This document shows, piece after piece, positions 15,914 to 27,991 of a DNA stretch of 64,000 nt. Below the pieces are notes generated by a model, which saw only the letters and a list, made by a program, of their open reading frames with translations, made no database searches and was not told where the DNA came from. Source of the DNA: Gautieria morchelliformis (lineage: Eukaryota > Basidiomycota > Agaricomycetes > Gomphales > Gomphaceae). How positions within the stretch are numbered: position 1 is the stretch's first letter; each line of letters opens with the position of its first letter. Made by a program: the position numbers and the translations under genes. The stretch is from the NCBI GenBank assembly GCA_015179125.1, contig WHVA01000330.1, forward strand, positions 62,001 through 126,000. The letters are read 5' to 3'.

Positions 15914-16031
15914 TCAGGAACCAAATGGTATCAGTGCAACTCGAAGTGCAGGTGGATAGTAGGCATTACCAGTGGGCTTACACGAATGCTATATAGGAAG
16001 CCCAGTGATAAGTACTATATTATAGACAGTG
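15914..16031. other. Convergent spacer DNMT/ECM15-like
   Basis: This 118-bp spacer lies between the stop codons of two convergent genes. I see no other feature in it. Confidence 0.6.
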
Positions 16032-16639
16032 CTACTTCTCGAGGCGTAGAATGTCCTCCACCCTCTTAACCTTGTCTTCGTTGCCTTGACCATCCGTGAT
16101 TTCCCTATCAATGCGAGTACCGATTCTGATATCCGTGGCAATGCGAGGTGCCCCTTTAGCATGGACGGCGACATGGCAAGCATGTATCGCATCAGACACG
16201 GCAGACTGATGAAGAATGGAAAGCAGAACCTTGAGCAGCGATAGACTAAGCTAAACAAAAGCATCGACGAACCCATGGCCCTTCGATGTTTGTACCATAT
16301 CCGCTTCCAGACACTAAACATGGGTTGGTATAATGCAAAGTGGACGCTTACTGCATCTGCAGTGCCGCCATGTCAACAAGTCCGCAAAATGACAAAACAG
16401 GACTTACCTTGTATCTAACACCAGTCTTCTCGAGTACTCGCTGACACTCGGCTATGTATATCGCGACCTAGAGGATATGGTCAGACATCCGGCGGAGTGC
16501 CAGCCTGGGTACTAAACAGACGAGTCGGACAGTCCCATGGGAATGAGACAAAAATCTGAAAAATTCATCAAGAAAGATTACGTCGAGCTCCTTGGAGATT
16601 CAGACCTGCTGTTGCATAAAGATATGTCGACTCGGCCAT
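16032..16639 (-). CDS. ECM15/MTH1187-type thiamine-binding-fold protein (UPF0045, DUF77)
   Basis: A small, about 113-residue member of the UPF0045 (MTH1187/YKOF) family, which includes yeast ECM15; members are reported to bind thiamine. Starting at ATG 16639 it reads MAESTYLYAT then ADFCLIPMGLSDSS across a 50-nt intron. It continues VAIYIAECQRVLEKTGVRYK, MHGYGTNIEGPW, a segment with HAKGAPRIATDIRIGTR, and ends EDILRLEK at 16032. Family landmarks (early IPMG, GTNIEGPW, APRIATDIRIGTRID) are all present. The gene is cut into small exons. Keeping both frame and the conserved MHGYGT block requires a 5-nt exon ATGCA at 16352-16356. Its start lies 56 bp from the divergent IRS4-like gene. The molecular role in fungi is poorly defined. 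Confidence 0.82.
16352..16356 (-). other. Putative 5-nt micro-exon of the ECM15-like gene
   Basis: On the minus strand the sequence is CTGCAG / ATGCA / GTAAGC, a 5-nt exon between a CAG acceptor and a good donor. The next exon begins CGGATATGG after a GGAAG acceptor. Only this combination yields Tyr-Lys-Met-His-Gly-Tyr-Gly in frame. Skipping it, or using the nearer TTTAG acceptor, breaks the frame. Confidence 0.65.
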
Positions 16640-16695
16640 CGAGAGGATGAGGTCACGGTGACATAAGCAGCCCGTCACAACCTCTTGCTATTACG

Positions 16696-18154
16696 ATGGC
16701 GCCCTCGGCGTCGCTGCAGTCGCGCATCAGTGCGTTTGAGACACTTGATTCCGGCATTAACAATGGGTTGAAGGGGGGGTTCGACTTGCGTCTTTGAGTA
16801 TACCTCGCAAACCTGTTCAGCAAAATATCCTGGACTCCGACTCGACATCTCCCACTGCTGACGCTCTTTGTGCCATTCCTCCAATACAGCCTGTCGCAAC
16901 ATCATCAAGGCCATCTTCGCCTGTTGCTCTTGGACGCAAGTCATCTCTCATTGACTTCAGCGAACTCGTGTCTCCGAAGCTTAAACCGGTTTCAGTAGAT
17001 GGAACGGGATCGACTAGTAGCACCATGTCCTCAACTTCTACGTCGGAGTCATCAAGAAAGCCTCAGCAGCTTTCCCGGGCGCCACAGCTTCCTCCCTTAC
17101 CGCCTCGAAAGCCGTCTTTTACATCACTGAAAGTCCAGCCATCGACCATACCTACGATGATACCCCCGCCTCTTCCCAAACGCCACGCCTCTTCTCCCGT
17201 GTCGTTACCGGAGTCCAAATATCCTGGCAATTCTTCCCTTCTCAACGCGCCTCATTCACATACTTACCCACCGGCATCGCCTGGACGTGGTTCGTCCCCG
17301 GCGTTCCAAAGTCGGCATATGCCTAACTCTTCCACCTCGTCCTTCCATTCCGTATCACTGTCATCCGACGGCGGTGACACTAGGGAGTCTCTTGATGGCT
17401 CATATGAGGCCGTGAGCTCTACGGCTGCCACGAGCCCAACCACATCGATGCAGCATGACTGGGAATACAACTTAAACCTCACTCCGAAGTTACCCCAGCG
17501 GCAGTGGCAGAAGCAGGCCACACCTTCTTCCATCACTCCGATGATCAACCCATCACCCGCGACAGCCCGCCGCCGGCCGCCACCACCACCGCCACAACGG
17601 CTGCCTGTGAAAAATCCATCTCTACCACCGGTAGCTTTAGCGCACTACCGTCCAGCACCTCTCCCTCCGAATGCTAGAAAACGATACGACGCTCTGTTTG
17701 AACGAAACTTGCCCCAAAATCCCCGCAAGGGACGTGCTTCTGGTTGGCGAGGGCTATCGGTGGACCTTCTCACGAATGGAGAGAAGTCTAACTTTATGGA
17801 AGATTCCTCAAGGGAGGAGAGACTAGACGGCAGTGTCATCAAATCCATTTGGAGTTGCTCAAAACTTCCGAGGGTTCGATTACGAGAGATCTGGTGAGTG
17901 TGTTTCTCCTCTGCCACCCCTCCCACACGTTGCATTGACCAATTACTAATAGGATGGAGTGCGACCCGGATGGTCTTGGCTCCTTAGATCGAGACGCATT
18001 TGCTAAAGGGATGTGGCGAATCGACGAGTTGCTAAGTCGTGCACACCAGCAATTACCGAAGGCGACATTACTTTCATCCAATTCCATTCCTTTATCATAT
18101 GCTCCTCGTGCTCCACCCGCGCCTTTACGAAAACCGACCTTTCTTCTTCGATAA
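16696..18154 (+). CDS. EH-domain protein of the IRS4/Tax4 type
   Basis: IRS4/Tax4 proteins bind the inositol 5-phosphatase Inp51 through an EH domain and influence phosphoinositide levels, cell wall integrity and autophagy. The C-terminal EH domain is clear: KRYDALFERNL at about 17680, DGSVIKSIWSCSKLPRVRL before an intron at 17893-17952, then ECDPDGLGSLDRDAFAKGMW with calcium-loop-like acidic residues. The protein ends at 18154. The long middle is disordered and rich in Ser, Pro and poly-Pro, with possible SH3 ligands. ATG 16696 gives MAPSASLQSRISAFETL, a plausible start. It joins the main frame only through a 32-nt GT-AG gap (16767-16798), unusually short, or else a frameshift exists there. 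A downstream start near 16794 would avoid this but is not an ATG in this frame. Confidence 0.78.
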
Positions 18155-18300
18155 ACGGTTTCTTTTGTAGACCTTATATCATGTTGCTTGCTAAAGTCTT
18201 ATCATTTCCTGCGTCGTTCGCCTTCACATCACATCATTCATACACCACGTCCGCCTCCCTGGGGTCCAGTCGAGCTTATATACAGCCTATGGTTCAATTA

Positions 18301-21300
18301 CTACAATACTGTCCGCCCCTGGTCGTATATCTGAGCCAGGAGTCCTAAAACACCAGCATCCCGAAGCTCATCATCGTCCTGGCGCTCTGAGCTGACAGGT
18401 AAAAATGTCTTTCCAGTCTTTCTCATGGAAATCTCATCAACATAAGAGTCGCCAAGCTCACTCCCCACCCCACCGTCGGGCGCACGATCCTCATCTCGCA
18501 CTGCAGCTATGGACACGGACTGCACTGGCGTCTGATCTGCGGATCTGGCAGGATCTCTAGGTAACGTTCGGGAGGTGACCGCGGATCGTCGTCGTGCAGC
18601 TCCCCTTGCAGTGGTCTGCTGCAGAGCCCGGTCGTAGTCCTGCGCGCGGTTGATACCAGTTTCACTCCCGTCGAATCGACCGTGCGAATGCGACCGTCTT
18701 CCAATTGCCGTGCGGTGCGCTACACCATAGTCGGCCAACTTACTGAGATAGAGAGACCCATTTGGATCGGTCGGATTCCATTGTGGATTAGCAGCCTGCA
18801 GCCACACGGTAATTAGTTTGGATGAGAGACACAGGGCAAGTCATACCTTGAAATTGAGGAATGACTTCTCCATCTTACCCTCTTTGGACATGAAGCGGTC
18901 CTCGTTAGCCTCTGTTGGAGCACCGTACTGTAAGAGAGGACATCAACGACTCGTACTCAGTGGAACCATATATGGTCGCCACCTTTACGTTACCGTGTCG
19001 CTTGAAATCAAACACGGCGAAGCTGCAAACGTAATCCAAGCCATCGATATGTACCGAGAACTCGCGGAAGAAATCCACAATGGCCGGTGCGCATGGTGGG
19101 AGGGAATACCATAAAATAAATGGGGTCAACACTACAGAGAGCAGCTCCTGTGCGAAGATAACCACTTTCATCTGGAATAACTGTCCAAACTCCTTGTGCA
19201 CCTTAACGATGGGCCTATTAAATGTAGCTCTGCAGGGAAATAACATTCATACCGACTGAGAGTGTAGTTTCCCTTTCCATTCAGCCGGCATATAGTGCGT
19301 GTAATGAACAACCTCCGTCATTAGCAGCTCAGGATCAAATACCATGTTCTCTTCTGGTACCATGCCTCGTGCAACTGCTAGCACAGATCCGAATACACCA
19401 ACGTAGAACAAAACAGTTCTGTGAGGGGTGATTTCGAAACCTAGAAATAGATCTGGGTCGATGACTGAGGCTAGTAATAGGACAGCAGCAAATGAGCCTG
19501 CTATGAATGCCACGAATCTATTGCAGTATCAATGAAGAACTGGGAGGTAATTATAAGTCTTTACCTCATTACTATCGCCACTTTCTCATTTGGGAACTGT
19601 CCGATGTACATACTTGCAGTAGGATACGATTCTGCCAGGCGTCGAGCGAACAAATGTGGCAACTCGTTGAACTCGCGAAATTTCCATTCCGCAAAAGGGG
19701 TGTACTTTCGTCCACTAAGTGACGAGGGGTTCTTGTGATATTCCTGATAGAAAATTGCTTGAGTGAGCGGTCTGTGCAACTATAATATGTTCTCACCTCG
19801 AAATAGCGGAAAAAAGAGTGCAAAAGAATGTAAGGGACGATGAAGGGTACTGAGATCGCGTTCAAAATCCCCATGAAAATGAAACGCCGTTTCAATCTGG
19901 ACAAAAATCACTGGGAGGCCAACACAAACACTTTATGCTGTACACACGCACTGTTCGATCAGTGCCAGGCGGTTTCTTTCTTTGAGGAAAACTCGGTTGA
20001 CTTTGCCACTCCTGTCGAATAACCACCCCAACAGACAAAAGCGAAGGTTCCACTCAAGAGCTTGGGTCAAAGTGTCCCCCTTCCCTTCGCCATGTATACT
20101 CCCACCCCCGTGAATACGTAGCATACGTGCTAGATACCTTGGAATGGGCGATCGTAGATCCAAAAGTTCCTTATTAAACAACGCGATCAGATAGTTCTCT
20201 TGCCGCATGATGCGATTCGCAACGTCGTGAGCATCAAGTTTCGCCGTGAGGGGAGAGAAGCCAGGATTGGAGTCGCTAGCAGAAGACATTGCAGTAACAG
20301 GGTTTTCGTCGCGTATAGCACCAATACGACGGACGATCTCCGGCCAGGAAATGGTTTGGATATCCGCCTTCACACAGAACAAACGTGGCGCATGAGCGTT
20401 TGGACTCGGACGGGACGAACATGAAAGCACCCACATCGGGGATGCCTAAAAGATGAGTATAAAACCGGTACATATCTACCAGTCGTAAAACGTGAAACAC
20501 GAATTGTACGACCTGCCAAATATAAAAGGTGCCGAAGAAAAAAAAGAACAGCGAGGAGAAGCCTGAGAACCTGACAGGGCCATATCAGTCTGTGCCGTGC
20601 TATGAAAGGTGAGGATTCACTTCGTAATACATTGAGCCACTACGACATCTGAGAGCCGTGACATATGCTCTCGCTCGTGGCGAATGCGAGAGTAGTCGAC
20701 ACAACCCAGCAAAAAGGTGGAAAAGGCAATGACGAATCCAAATGTCCTGAAATTCAGAGATAAGCGTGTTGTACTATGACAGGACTGAAAAACAGACAAG
20801 AGATTGAGTCCCTGCGACAGCGCAATACAATAAATACCTTTCCCTTCGTAATAGGAGTACACTTCTTGAAGATATAGGTCAAGATTATAGACATTAACCC
20901 AGTTCCAAAGCGCACGCTCATAGGCGTCGAGCCCCCTCATGGGCTTTGGGGGGTCCACTGGACGCACCTCGGTGGTTGGAGGTGCATTCAGGTCTGAAGG
21001 TTTGGGAGGCATAGATACGTGCACTGGATGGGTAGTGGGGAGAACGCTTGAGGGAAGTCGTGAAGATCTCGAGTTTCGGGAGCCAGCTTGTACTTTGGAT
21101 GGCGCGGAGGCTTCAAACATGAGACTCTGAGGGACTTCATCGTCGTCTGAGGATGGATCGTCATTGTGTTTCAGCACATTCAACTGTGAGTCCGCATTCC
21201 ACGAGACGTGACGAGCTGAGCCAGATGGAAATATAGAACCTTGATATGCCTGCGGTGTCCCCTCGTCCTCATCTTCTTCCAGCAGTGACGCGGCCTGAGA

Positions 21301-21441
21301 GTAACCTTGGTAGTGACGGCCCATGGGATTTAACAAACCAAGGAAGGGACGTGATGCTGAGGGAGAACGATACCCAGAGGCGCGTAAAGATTGCGACGTT
21401 CCATGAATATTACGGGTCGAGCGAGGAACTAAGTCTGACAT
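18301..21441 (-). CDS. ATG9: Autophagy membrane protein ATG9
   Basis: ATG9 is the multispanning lipid scramblase of small vesicles that seed the autophagosome membrane. From ATG 21441 there is a long Ser-rich disordered N-terminus. Then comes the conserved entry to the Apg9 domain, [20 protein letters not shown] (about 20860-20920), and a membrane segment [20 protein letters not shown] (about 20680-20740). More exons follow across 18850-20450, including membrane stretches such as [17 protein letters not shown] (about 19460-19510) and [18 protein letters not shown] (about 19370-19425). The C-terminal tail (18301-18800) is variable, with [10 protein letters not shown] near its start. The gene is split by many introns and the order of domains is normal. 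Some exon joins were not resolved by eye. It is convergent with the IRS4-like gene. Confidence 0.9.
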
Positions 21442-21574
21442 GAAACCAGGGAGCTGCTTTCGTTACAGAACAAACGCACACATACGCATGCCTACGTAAT
21501 CGAGGGATTTCTACAGATCTGATACAGTACAGTATCGTGTAAAGGTTCTTGTACCTCTACTGCACAGTAAATAG

Positions 21575-23451
21575 TTAAGACCTGCTGTCCTCGTCAATAA
21601 AAAACAACTTCAAAACTTGTCCAAGCGTTTTCAGAGCCCTTTCTATGGTTTCATCTGTTCCCACAAACGTCGTGCGGAAATAGGGTTGCTAGTAAGTAAG
21701 TTAATAAAGATTATTGTGTGGCGCTAGTAGTAAGCCAGCTCGGATGCTCACATCTAATATGTGATTGGTGCTTGAGGCCTGTTCTGCGATAGAAGTGTCC
21801 GTAGGCAGCATAGCGAACAGCACCCCTGGCATAATCAATAGGCTATGATTAAAGCACATCTTGAATAGCTCATCCAAAAGCTCCCTCGTGTTTGTCTTTG
21901 GGCCTGTCTGTGGCCCAGGATCAGTCTGAATAAAGCGCGGATGCTTGGCGATATGTATTCTGATGAAGAAAAACATCCCTGCGATGGGTAGTTTAGTGCT
22001 CGCAAGTCCGTGATCCCCTATCTCGCGCTGGAATGTTTCGAAAAAGAGGTTGCGCCTCCGCTCATACTCGTTGCGAAGTCCCCATAGCCAGCGGAAGTAA
22101 CCATCCATGCCCCACCCAGATGGCGCTAGTATCTCGGCCATGAGTGATTGTCCAAGTCCATTCGGGTGTTGGGTACTGTTATCTGTCAGGATTTCGAGCT
22201 TGCGCGAGAACAACTGATTGCTTGTGATCCATCCGATACGCATATTCGGAGCAATTGTCTTGCTTACTCTGATCCGGATAAGGTCTCAGCGAATGCAAAA
22301 GAGCCACTATGCGAGTAGACGTACGAATCGATACGTATGACTCGGCCGTCGACATCCAGGGAGAGAAAAGAAGGAACTAGACTGTCCAAGAAGCTCGAGA
22401 TAATAAGTGGTGTAACATCGCTTGCAGACTGGCGTGCCGAGGGTAAAACGGTACTGTCGTACTGAAAAAAGTAATACGGATCTAGGTGATGTTGGGTATC
22501 TCATTGACTGATTATTTTTATTTTAGTTGACAGACATCATACCATCCTCGAGAATAACGACATCATATTTCTGTGCTATGGCATATATCGCATGACGTCG
22601 TTCTAGTGGAAGTGTTGCCCCTGTAGGGTTTTGACCAGTGCTATTGATGAGTTAAGGTCAGTATGAAAATCTTCGCAACAGCGAGTTTCGCAAGAGAACA
22701 ACACACGGGATGCAGTAAAGCACATGGGGCCGCCTTCCCCTGACTGCTTCATCCCATGTACTTAATATAGCCTCCATATCATCCGGAATAAGGCCCATTT
22801 CGTCGATTTTGACAGGCTGCCAGCGCACACCCTGTGCAATCGGTGCATTAGTCAGACCGCAAAAGGAATATTCTTCCACGAGGAAGGTATCTCCAGGTGT
22901 TCCCAGGAGACGATATAATTTAGTGACGGCGTCGGCATTGCCCAATGTCAGTGTGATGCTTCGTGTCGTAGCATGCGGGGCGTGCAGGTGTTCATTCAAT
23001 TTTGCGAATTGCTCTCGAAGTGCGTCTAGGCCCAAGCCTGTGCCGTACTGCATAGCTACCGAGAGATCTATCGCAGAAGAACCTTTTCCGTTGTAAGCAC
23101 TAAGTTTCTCGGTTGGAGCGGAGTGATCAAGCCAAGATGAGACGGAGCCCAATGTTGACAGGGCTGGGACGTGAAAATCGACTTGAGCCAGTGGATACAG
23201 CGCTGGGTGAGGGTCACCTATGGTAAGTATATGATACCTCGTACTTGAGAAGTATAATATTCTAAATGCCATATTGACACACCATTGGCAAGGGATGTCA
23301 TTTGAGGGCCAGCGTCGTATAGTGAGCGAATAAATGTCTTCATAGCGTTAGGAAGTCTCTTCTGAGCTTCAGAAGAAAGATGATGAAACAAGTCTGGAGT
23401 AGCTCTTGCAAGTCCCTGATCTGCTTGCTCCATCTGAGAGGGCATGACCAT
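21575..23451 (-). CDS. Aromatic amino acid aminotransferase, PLP class I (ARO8/ARO9-like)
   Basis: Likely a cytosolic aminotransferase using aromatic amino acids or 2-aminoadipate with 2-oxo acids. From ATG 23451 the N-terminus includes [21 protein letters not shown]. Then come [14 protein letters not shown] and the co-substrate segment [44 protein letters not shown] is the phosphate-binding region (about 22890-22960) and [18 protein letters not shown] follows. After splicing at about 22282 the PLP lysine motif reads [16 protein letters not shown] (Lys near 22260). The last exon ends [19 protein letters not shown], typical of the family, with stop at 21575. It has several short introns. Specificity for aromatic substrate versus aminoadipate cannot be decided from sequence alone. 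Confidence 0.88.
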
Positions 23452-24113
23452 GATGAACGTTAGCAGGCAGTGTTATGTAACTAGTAGCTTGTGAGCTCGC
23501 GATAAGACAAATCCTGGTACTTCGAGCGAAATCAGGAGCATGGCAGGAAGCAGCGGTGTACTACTGATAACGGCAGGTCACAAGGGGAGAGAGCGTAGCG
23601 CTTACGGTATCGAAGCGCCTAGCGCATCAGCTCGGTGGACCGCTGAGTAGGCCCAAGCTTCGCGACAGTGTGCTGGCAGGTCTCTCGCTGATCAGCTGTG
23701 TGAAAATCGGCACAACTAATCAGCTCGAGTGGGACCGCTACGCAGTAGGCTCGAGTCGTCACGGCATCTCCGGGGAGAGCTTCGCGACAGTAGAATTGAA
23801 GTGCTCGAAGTGCACTATAACTACACAGCTATCCTATACTACGTAAGTTCGAAGAGGGAGTGGCAGGAGAAGTGTGGAAGCGGTCACAAGGGCATCCCAA
23901 CTGCTCCATTACGCGTTACCAACTAACTTACTAAAAACTTTCCAAAAATTCTTTCAAGTAACTTACTAATTATACACAGTGGCGCAGATAAGGAACTCTA
24001 TGGCGCAACCATAGACAATAGTTAGATGTATATAGAAATACAACAATTCAGAACCAACATATATCACTGGTCAGTTACTTCCAAAATTCCAGCGGAGCGT
24101 ACCGCTGGGGTTG
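23452..24113. other. Intergenic region with relict repeat motifs
   Basis: This 660-bp gap separates the starts of the aminotransferase (23451) and the end of Mif2 (24114). No convincing gene is present. It contains two imperfect copies of a block centred on ACCGCT...AGTAGGC...CTTCGCGACAGT (about 23628-23672 and 23732-23793). The second copy shares GCAGTAGGCTC and TCTCCGGGGAGAGC with the direct repeats of the tyrosine-recombinase element at 49.0-49.5 kb. This suggests an old terminal fragment of a related element. The rest (23930-24050) is AT-rich. Confidence 0.5.
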
Positions 24114-26320
24114 CTACTGCAAAGACTGCTTTGGCGATACGCCATGAGATGTTAACCGTGGAGCTGTTTGAGCTCGTGAAGGGGCCGATGCCTTGGAGAG
24201 AATCTCGGGCATCACTTCCAGGTCACTCTCCTCTATTTTGCGCGCTTGGGCAAAGAAAATCTTTACCTCCCGTTTGCAGATATTCTTGATATAATACTGA
24301 TTACCTGTTCAACCGTTAAGATTCTCACTTCGAAATTTACATACGCGTGAACTCACCGCGAGGGACCATAAACATACCGCCTGTCGCCAGGACGAAGCTG
24401 GCGCGATGCACTTTGCATTCTACTGCACCTTCAATCACATAGAAGATCTGAAGCGTACGGTGAGAAGCTATGTGATCACGGTGAAGGAATAGGCCCACAT
24501 AAGTGTTATCTTTGGCCGGCTTCGGAGGTTTCTCCTCTCCGGGTGGGATTATTAATTGTCCAGCTGCAAAGAAATTTCCATCACCAAAGACCTTTTGGAA
24601 CGAGTACTTGTTGGCTTGTGCTGCCCTTGGAGAAATCATTTTTGCCGTATACGCTACACCTGGAAGGAGAAAAAATTATTGTTAAAGCAATCAAATCGGC
24701 GTAGCGCAATTGAAGCTCACGTCGTTCCACCTCAGTCTTAGAATACCAGTCAAGGATAATCCCGTTTGAATGGGTGTCATCGTCCCAGCCAATCTCTGGG
24801 TTGTCAACCGCCAGCACTCCTACTGGCTCCACCGACGGGTTTGGAGATGTAAATGTTCGACTCTTACTCCTCGGGGCGCGCGTTCCTGCCCGTTTGCGCT
24901 TTTGTGCTCGCAAAGGCTCGGGGTCCGGTTTTGGTATTTTGATGATTTCTTTAATAACAGGGACAACTGAACGACCATTTTCACGTCGTCCCCAAACTAC
25001 CTTCTCTTGCCGCCAATACTCCAATGGGGGATAATGTCGGCGCTTGCTCCGGCGTAGGCCATCTTCATCAAGAGTGTCTACAGAACGTAAAAACTGAGAG
25101 CATGTAATTTTGAGGCAAATTACCCATATATGGTCTTACCATACATACTGATCCGAGGTTTTTTTTTGGTCCGCTTGGGTTGTACCTTCCTGGAGGGTTT
25201 ATTTGGCGGCTCTGAGTCGGAAGTAGACAAGTCTTTGTCTATCCGAGATTTCTTCCTACTTGGCCCAGGTTCGTCTTCGTCTTGTTCTTCATAAACATCC
25301 TCAATTTCCTGAAGGCCAGCGGCAATTTCTTCTTCTATTCCAGCATCCTCTTCACCAAAATCCTGTACTTCTGCACGTCTTTTGCCTTTGTCCGCGCGCG
25401 AGGAAACAGGGGACTGATCGTCTTCTTCTGAAACTTTGTCGTCATCTTCCTGAGCCAAGGCAGTAAAGCTGACGTTACCCCGAGAACTTGGAGATGGGCT
25501 ATCGTTCTCAAGGAGGTCGTCGCCGCCAGGATATCCCGTATTTTCATGGTCATGGCCGATGCGTGTGAAAATGCCTCTGCCTGAACCTGTGGTGGGGCCA
25601 CGGTCATTGTCTTCATCATCTTGTACCTCCTTGCGGAGTCTACTAGGGTGCCGAGGTTGGAATTTTCCTCCTGAATGAGTTGAGCTATGACGCGACACCG
25701 GTTTTGGGGACGGCACTTGATCATAATCTACGTTAGAGGCACGAGGTAATGGGCGTGACAAGGATCCAACGCGTCCCGGACTAGATCTTTCGGCTGAGAA
25801 AAGATGCAAATTAATCATGAGTTCTTATGCCAGGCAGCGGCATTACGACTCACGAGCAGTCGTATTTTTGAAATATACCGATGGGCTACTGTGTGCTTTA
25901 GTCCAATGTCAACTTCTGGTAGTCGCATTCTAATGGGAACCACTCACTGCTATCAATGTCCATGGATAGTTCACCGGAATCATCAATATCACGCTGCAGA
26001 GGAGGCTGACTTCGATGGGAATGTCCATTCACAGCATTGGATTTCTTATTGGCCGGTCGAGGTAAATTGTCACTTTTGTACGCTTGGTCGAGAACTTGTT
26101 CAAAAGGCTCGAAATCGTCTGCATCTCGTGAGACTTGATTCACAGTCTTTCCTGTCTTCCTTAACAGTGCAAATTTAAGGTATGTTACGACATGTCTTTC
26201 GATACACGAAGATAGAGCATACTTTCCGTGCTCCAGGTCATCCCCACGGTATGGTATATGTGCCTTCTGGGGGCCTCTTCTCGAGCTCAACCCCACGCTG
26301 CTCTTTCTTGACGTTGACAT
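24114..26320 (-). CDS. MIF2: Inner kinetochore protein CENP-C/Mif2
   Basis: CENP-C binds the CENP-A nucleosome and nucleates the inner kinetochore. ATG 26320 starts MSTSRKSSVGLSSRRG; a GTG lies further upstream, and the ATG is preferred. The N-terminal Mif2 segment reads HIPYRGDDLEHGK, then after an intron KTGKTVNQVSRDADDFEPF. The middle is acidic and disordered. The CENP-C motif region is RRSKRRHYPPLEYWRQEK (about 25000-25060). The C-terminal cupin dimer domain has LFLHRDHIASHRTLQIFYVIEGAVE and ATGGMFMVPRG (about 24360-24500). An intron then leads to NQYYIKNICKREVKIFFAQAR and the stop at 24114. All expected parts are present. The start is 141 bp from the divergent thiouridylase gene. Confidence 0.92.
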
Positions 26321-26461
26321 CGTAGTGGAGAGAGCGCGCGTCGCCACGAAGATAACGCGAGCCTTTCAGATTCTTGGTGAGAGTTCAACGTGTGTCCAAG
26401 GTTTCGTTGTTTGATCACGTGACTAACGTTTGTTTCCAACAATGATGACCAGAACTCAGCT

Positions 26462-27991
26462 ATGGTTCGCCTCTCATCATTTCGCTTCTCGTTCTATAAT
26501 TCGTAGGTATACTTGGAGCCCAACTACATCTAGCCCAAGCAAAGGAGACCGGGGTGATTGGTTCTGAGTGTATGAGCTTCGACCTAATCCGATTGATACA
26601 TGGTTTTGTAGTGGTAGTGGCTATGTCAGGCGGCGTTGATTCGTCAGTGGCAGCCATGCTACTTGCTCAGAAGGTTCTTTGCCCCTGTCCATTTGGACAA
26701 ATCTGACTTCAAACATCAGGACTATGACTTGTCAGCTGTCTATATGCGCAATTGGGACACGCGTGACGAGTCCGGATCTGATATAGGTTGTCAGTGGGAA
26801 AAGGATTGGGAAGATGTACAGCAGGTGTGCAGGCGTCTCGGTCTTCCTTGCGAGCTTGTATGTGCTTTGGCGTATATTACTTCTTTCGTAACCTCTGCTG
26901 CAGATAGACTTGTCAACCCAATATTGGGTGCATGTTTTCGAGCCTGCTCTCAAGGACTGGGCAGGTGGTCGGGCGACCCCTAACCCTGATATCTGGTGTA
27001 ACAGAGAGATAAAGTTCGGGCTTCTCATGCAAAGAACATTATGGGGTTCCAGACAATGGTTAGCCACGGGCCATTACGCCAATATTGCTTGGTCCCAGGA
27101 CAACCGACCACGGTTACTGCGTGCCAGAGACCGTAACAAAGACCAAACATTTTTCCTGTCATCAGTCTCAGAAGCCAGTTTGGGGAGGGTGTGGCTTTCC
27201 ATCCTGATTGCCAGTGCCTAACGAACGAGATTTATAGGCTATATTTCCATTGGGCAACTTGCTAAAGTCTGATGTCCGAGAGATGGCTCGCAAGGCTAAC
27301 CTGCCTACCGCCAGGCGGGAAGAAAGCATGGGACTCTGCTTCGTTGGTGAAAAGCGGCGATTCAGTGATTTTCTTTGTCAGTTTTTAGTCTGATTCCTCG
27401 CCACGGATGATCTCACGACACCACCAGCTCAATATCTCCCTCCAGAGCAGGGAGACATCATAAGCCTGGAAGGCAAGGTATTGGCCAAACACCAAGGGCT
27501 CTGGAGATATACTATTGGCCAAGGTGCTAGAATCCAGGGCATGCACGAACGTATGTTTGTGGCCTCAAAAGACCCAAGGAACAATCAGATCCTAGTTGTA
27601 CCAGGAGCGTAGGTATTACTGATGTTCTCCTCCACCACGTTCTAACTCACACATAATAGCAACCACCCTGCATTATTCTGCGGCTCCATCACGCTACACG
27701 ATTGGAGATGGATATCGCCCGAGTTTCACATTCCTCACAATTTTCACGCTAGTGTAAAGGTTCGACATTTAATGTCTGCAGTCCGCTGCGAAGTTGAAGA
27801 AAGGTGTGCAGCCTTGTATTGTCCCCTATGTGCATCGCGGTCTCAATCACACCATTCCAATTAGCTCCCCTGGTATTGTAAAAATTACATTTTCGCACCC
27901 GGAGAAAGCTGTCGCTCCTGGGCAAGTGGCCGTTATTTGGGACCATGACTGGTGCCTTGGCTGTGGTACAATAGCCGAAACGTTCCCTTAA
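26462..27991 (+). CDS. SLM3: Mitochondrial tRNA 2-thiouridylase (MTU1/SLM3, MnmA family)
   Basis: MnmA-family enzymes adenylate and thiolate the wobble uridine of Lys, Glu and Gln tRNAs; the eukaryotic form is mitochondrial. The first exon (MVRLSSFRFSFYNS) is basic and Ser-rich, fitting a targeting peptide. After an intron ending near 26609 comes the PP-loop VVAMSGGVDSSVAAMLL. Then DYDLSAVYMRNWDTRDESG, the segment TPNPDIWCNREIKFG with the first catalytic Cys, and LATGHYANI. RDRNKDQTFFLSSV leads to RREESMGLCFVGEKRRFSDFL with the second catalytic Cys, and HQGLWRYTIGQGARIQGM. The C-terminal beta domain ends HPEKAVAPGQVAVIWDHDWCLGCGTI at 27991. The gene has many short introns; all active-site motifs are intact. 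Confidence 0.92.

Noticed and set aside
16794..16800. Start of the IRS4-like protein at about 16794
   Set aside because: It is not an ATG; ATG 16696 gives a more convincing N-terminus if the 32-nt gap is spliced.
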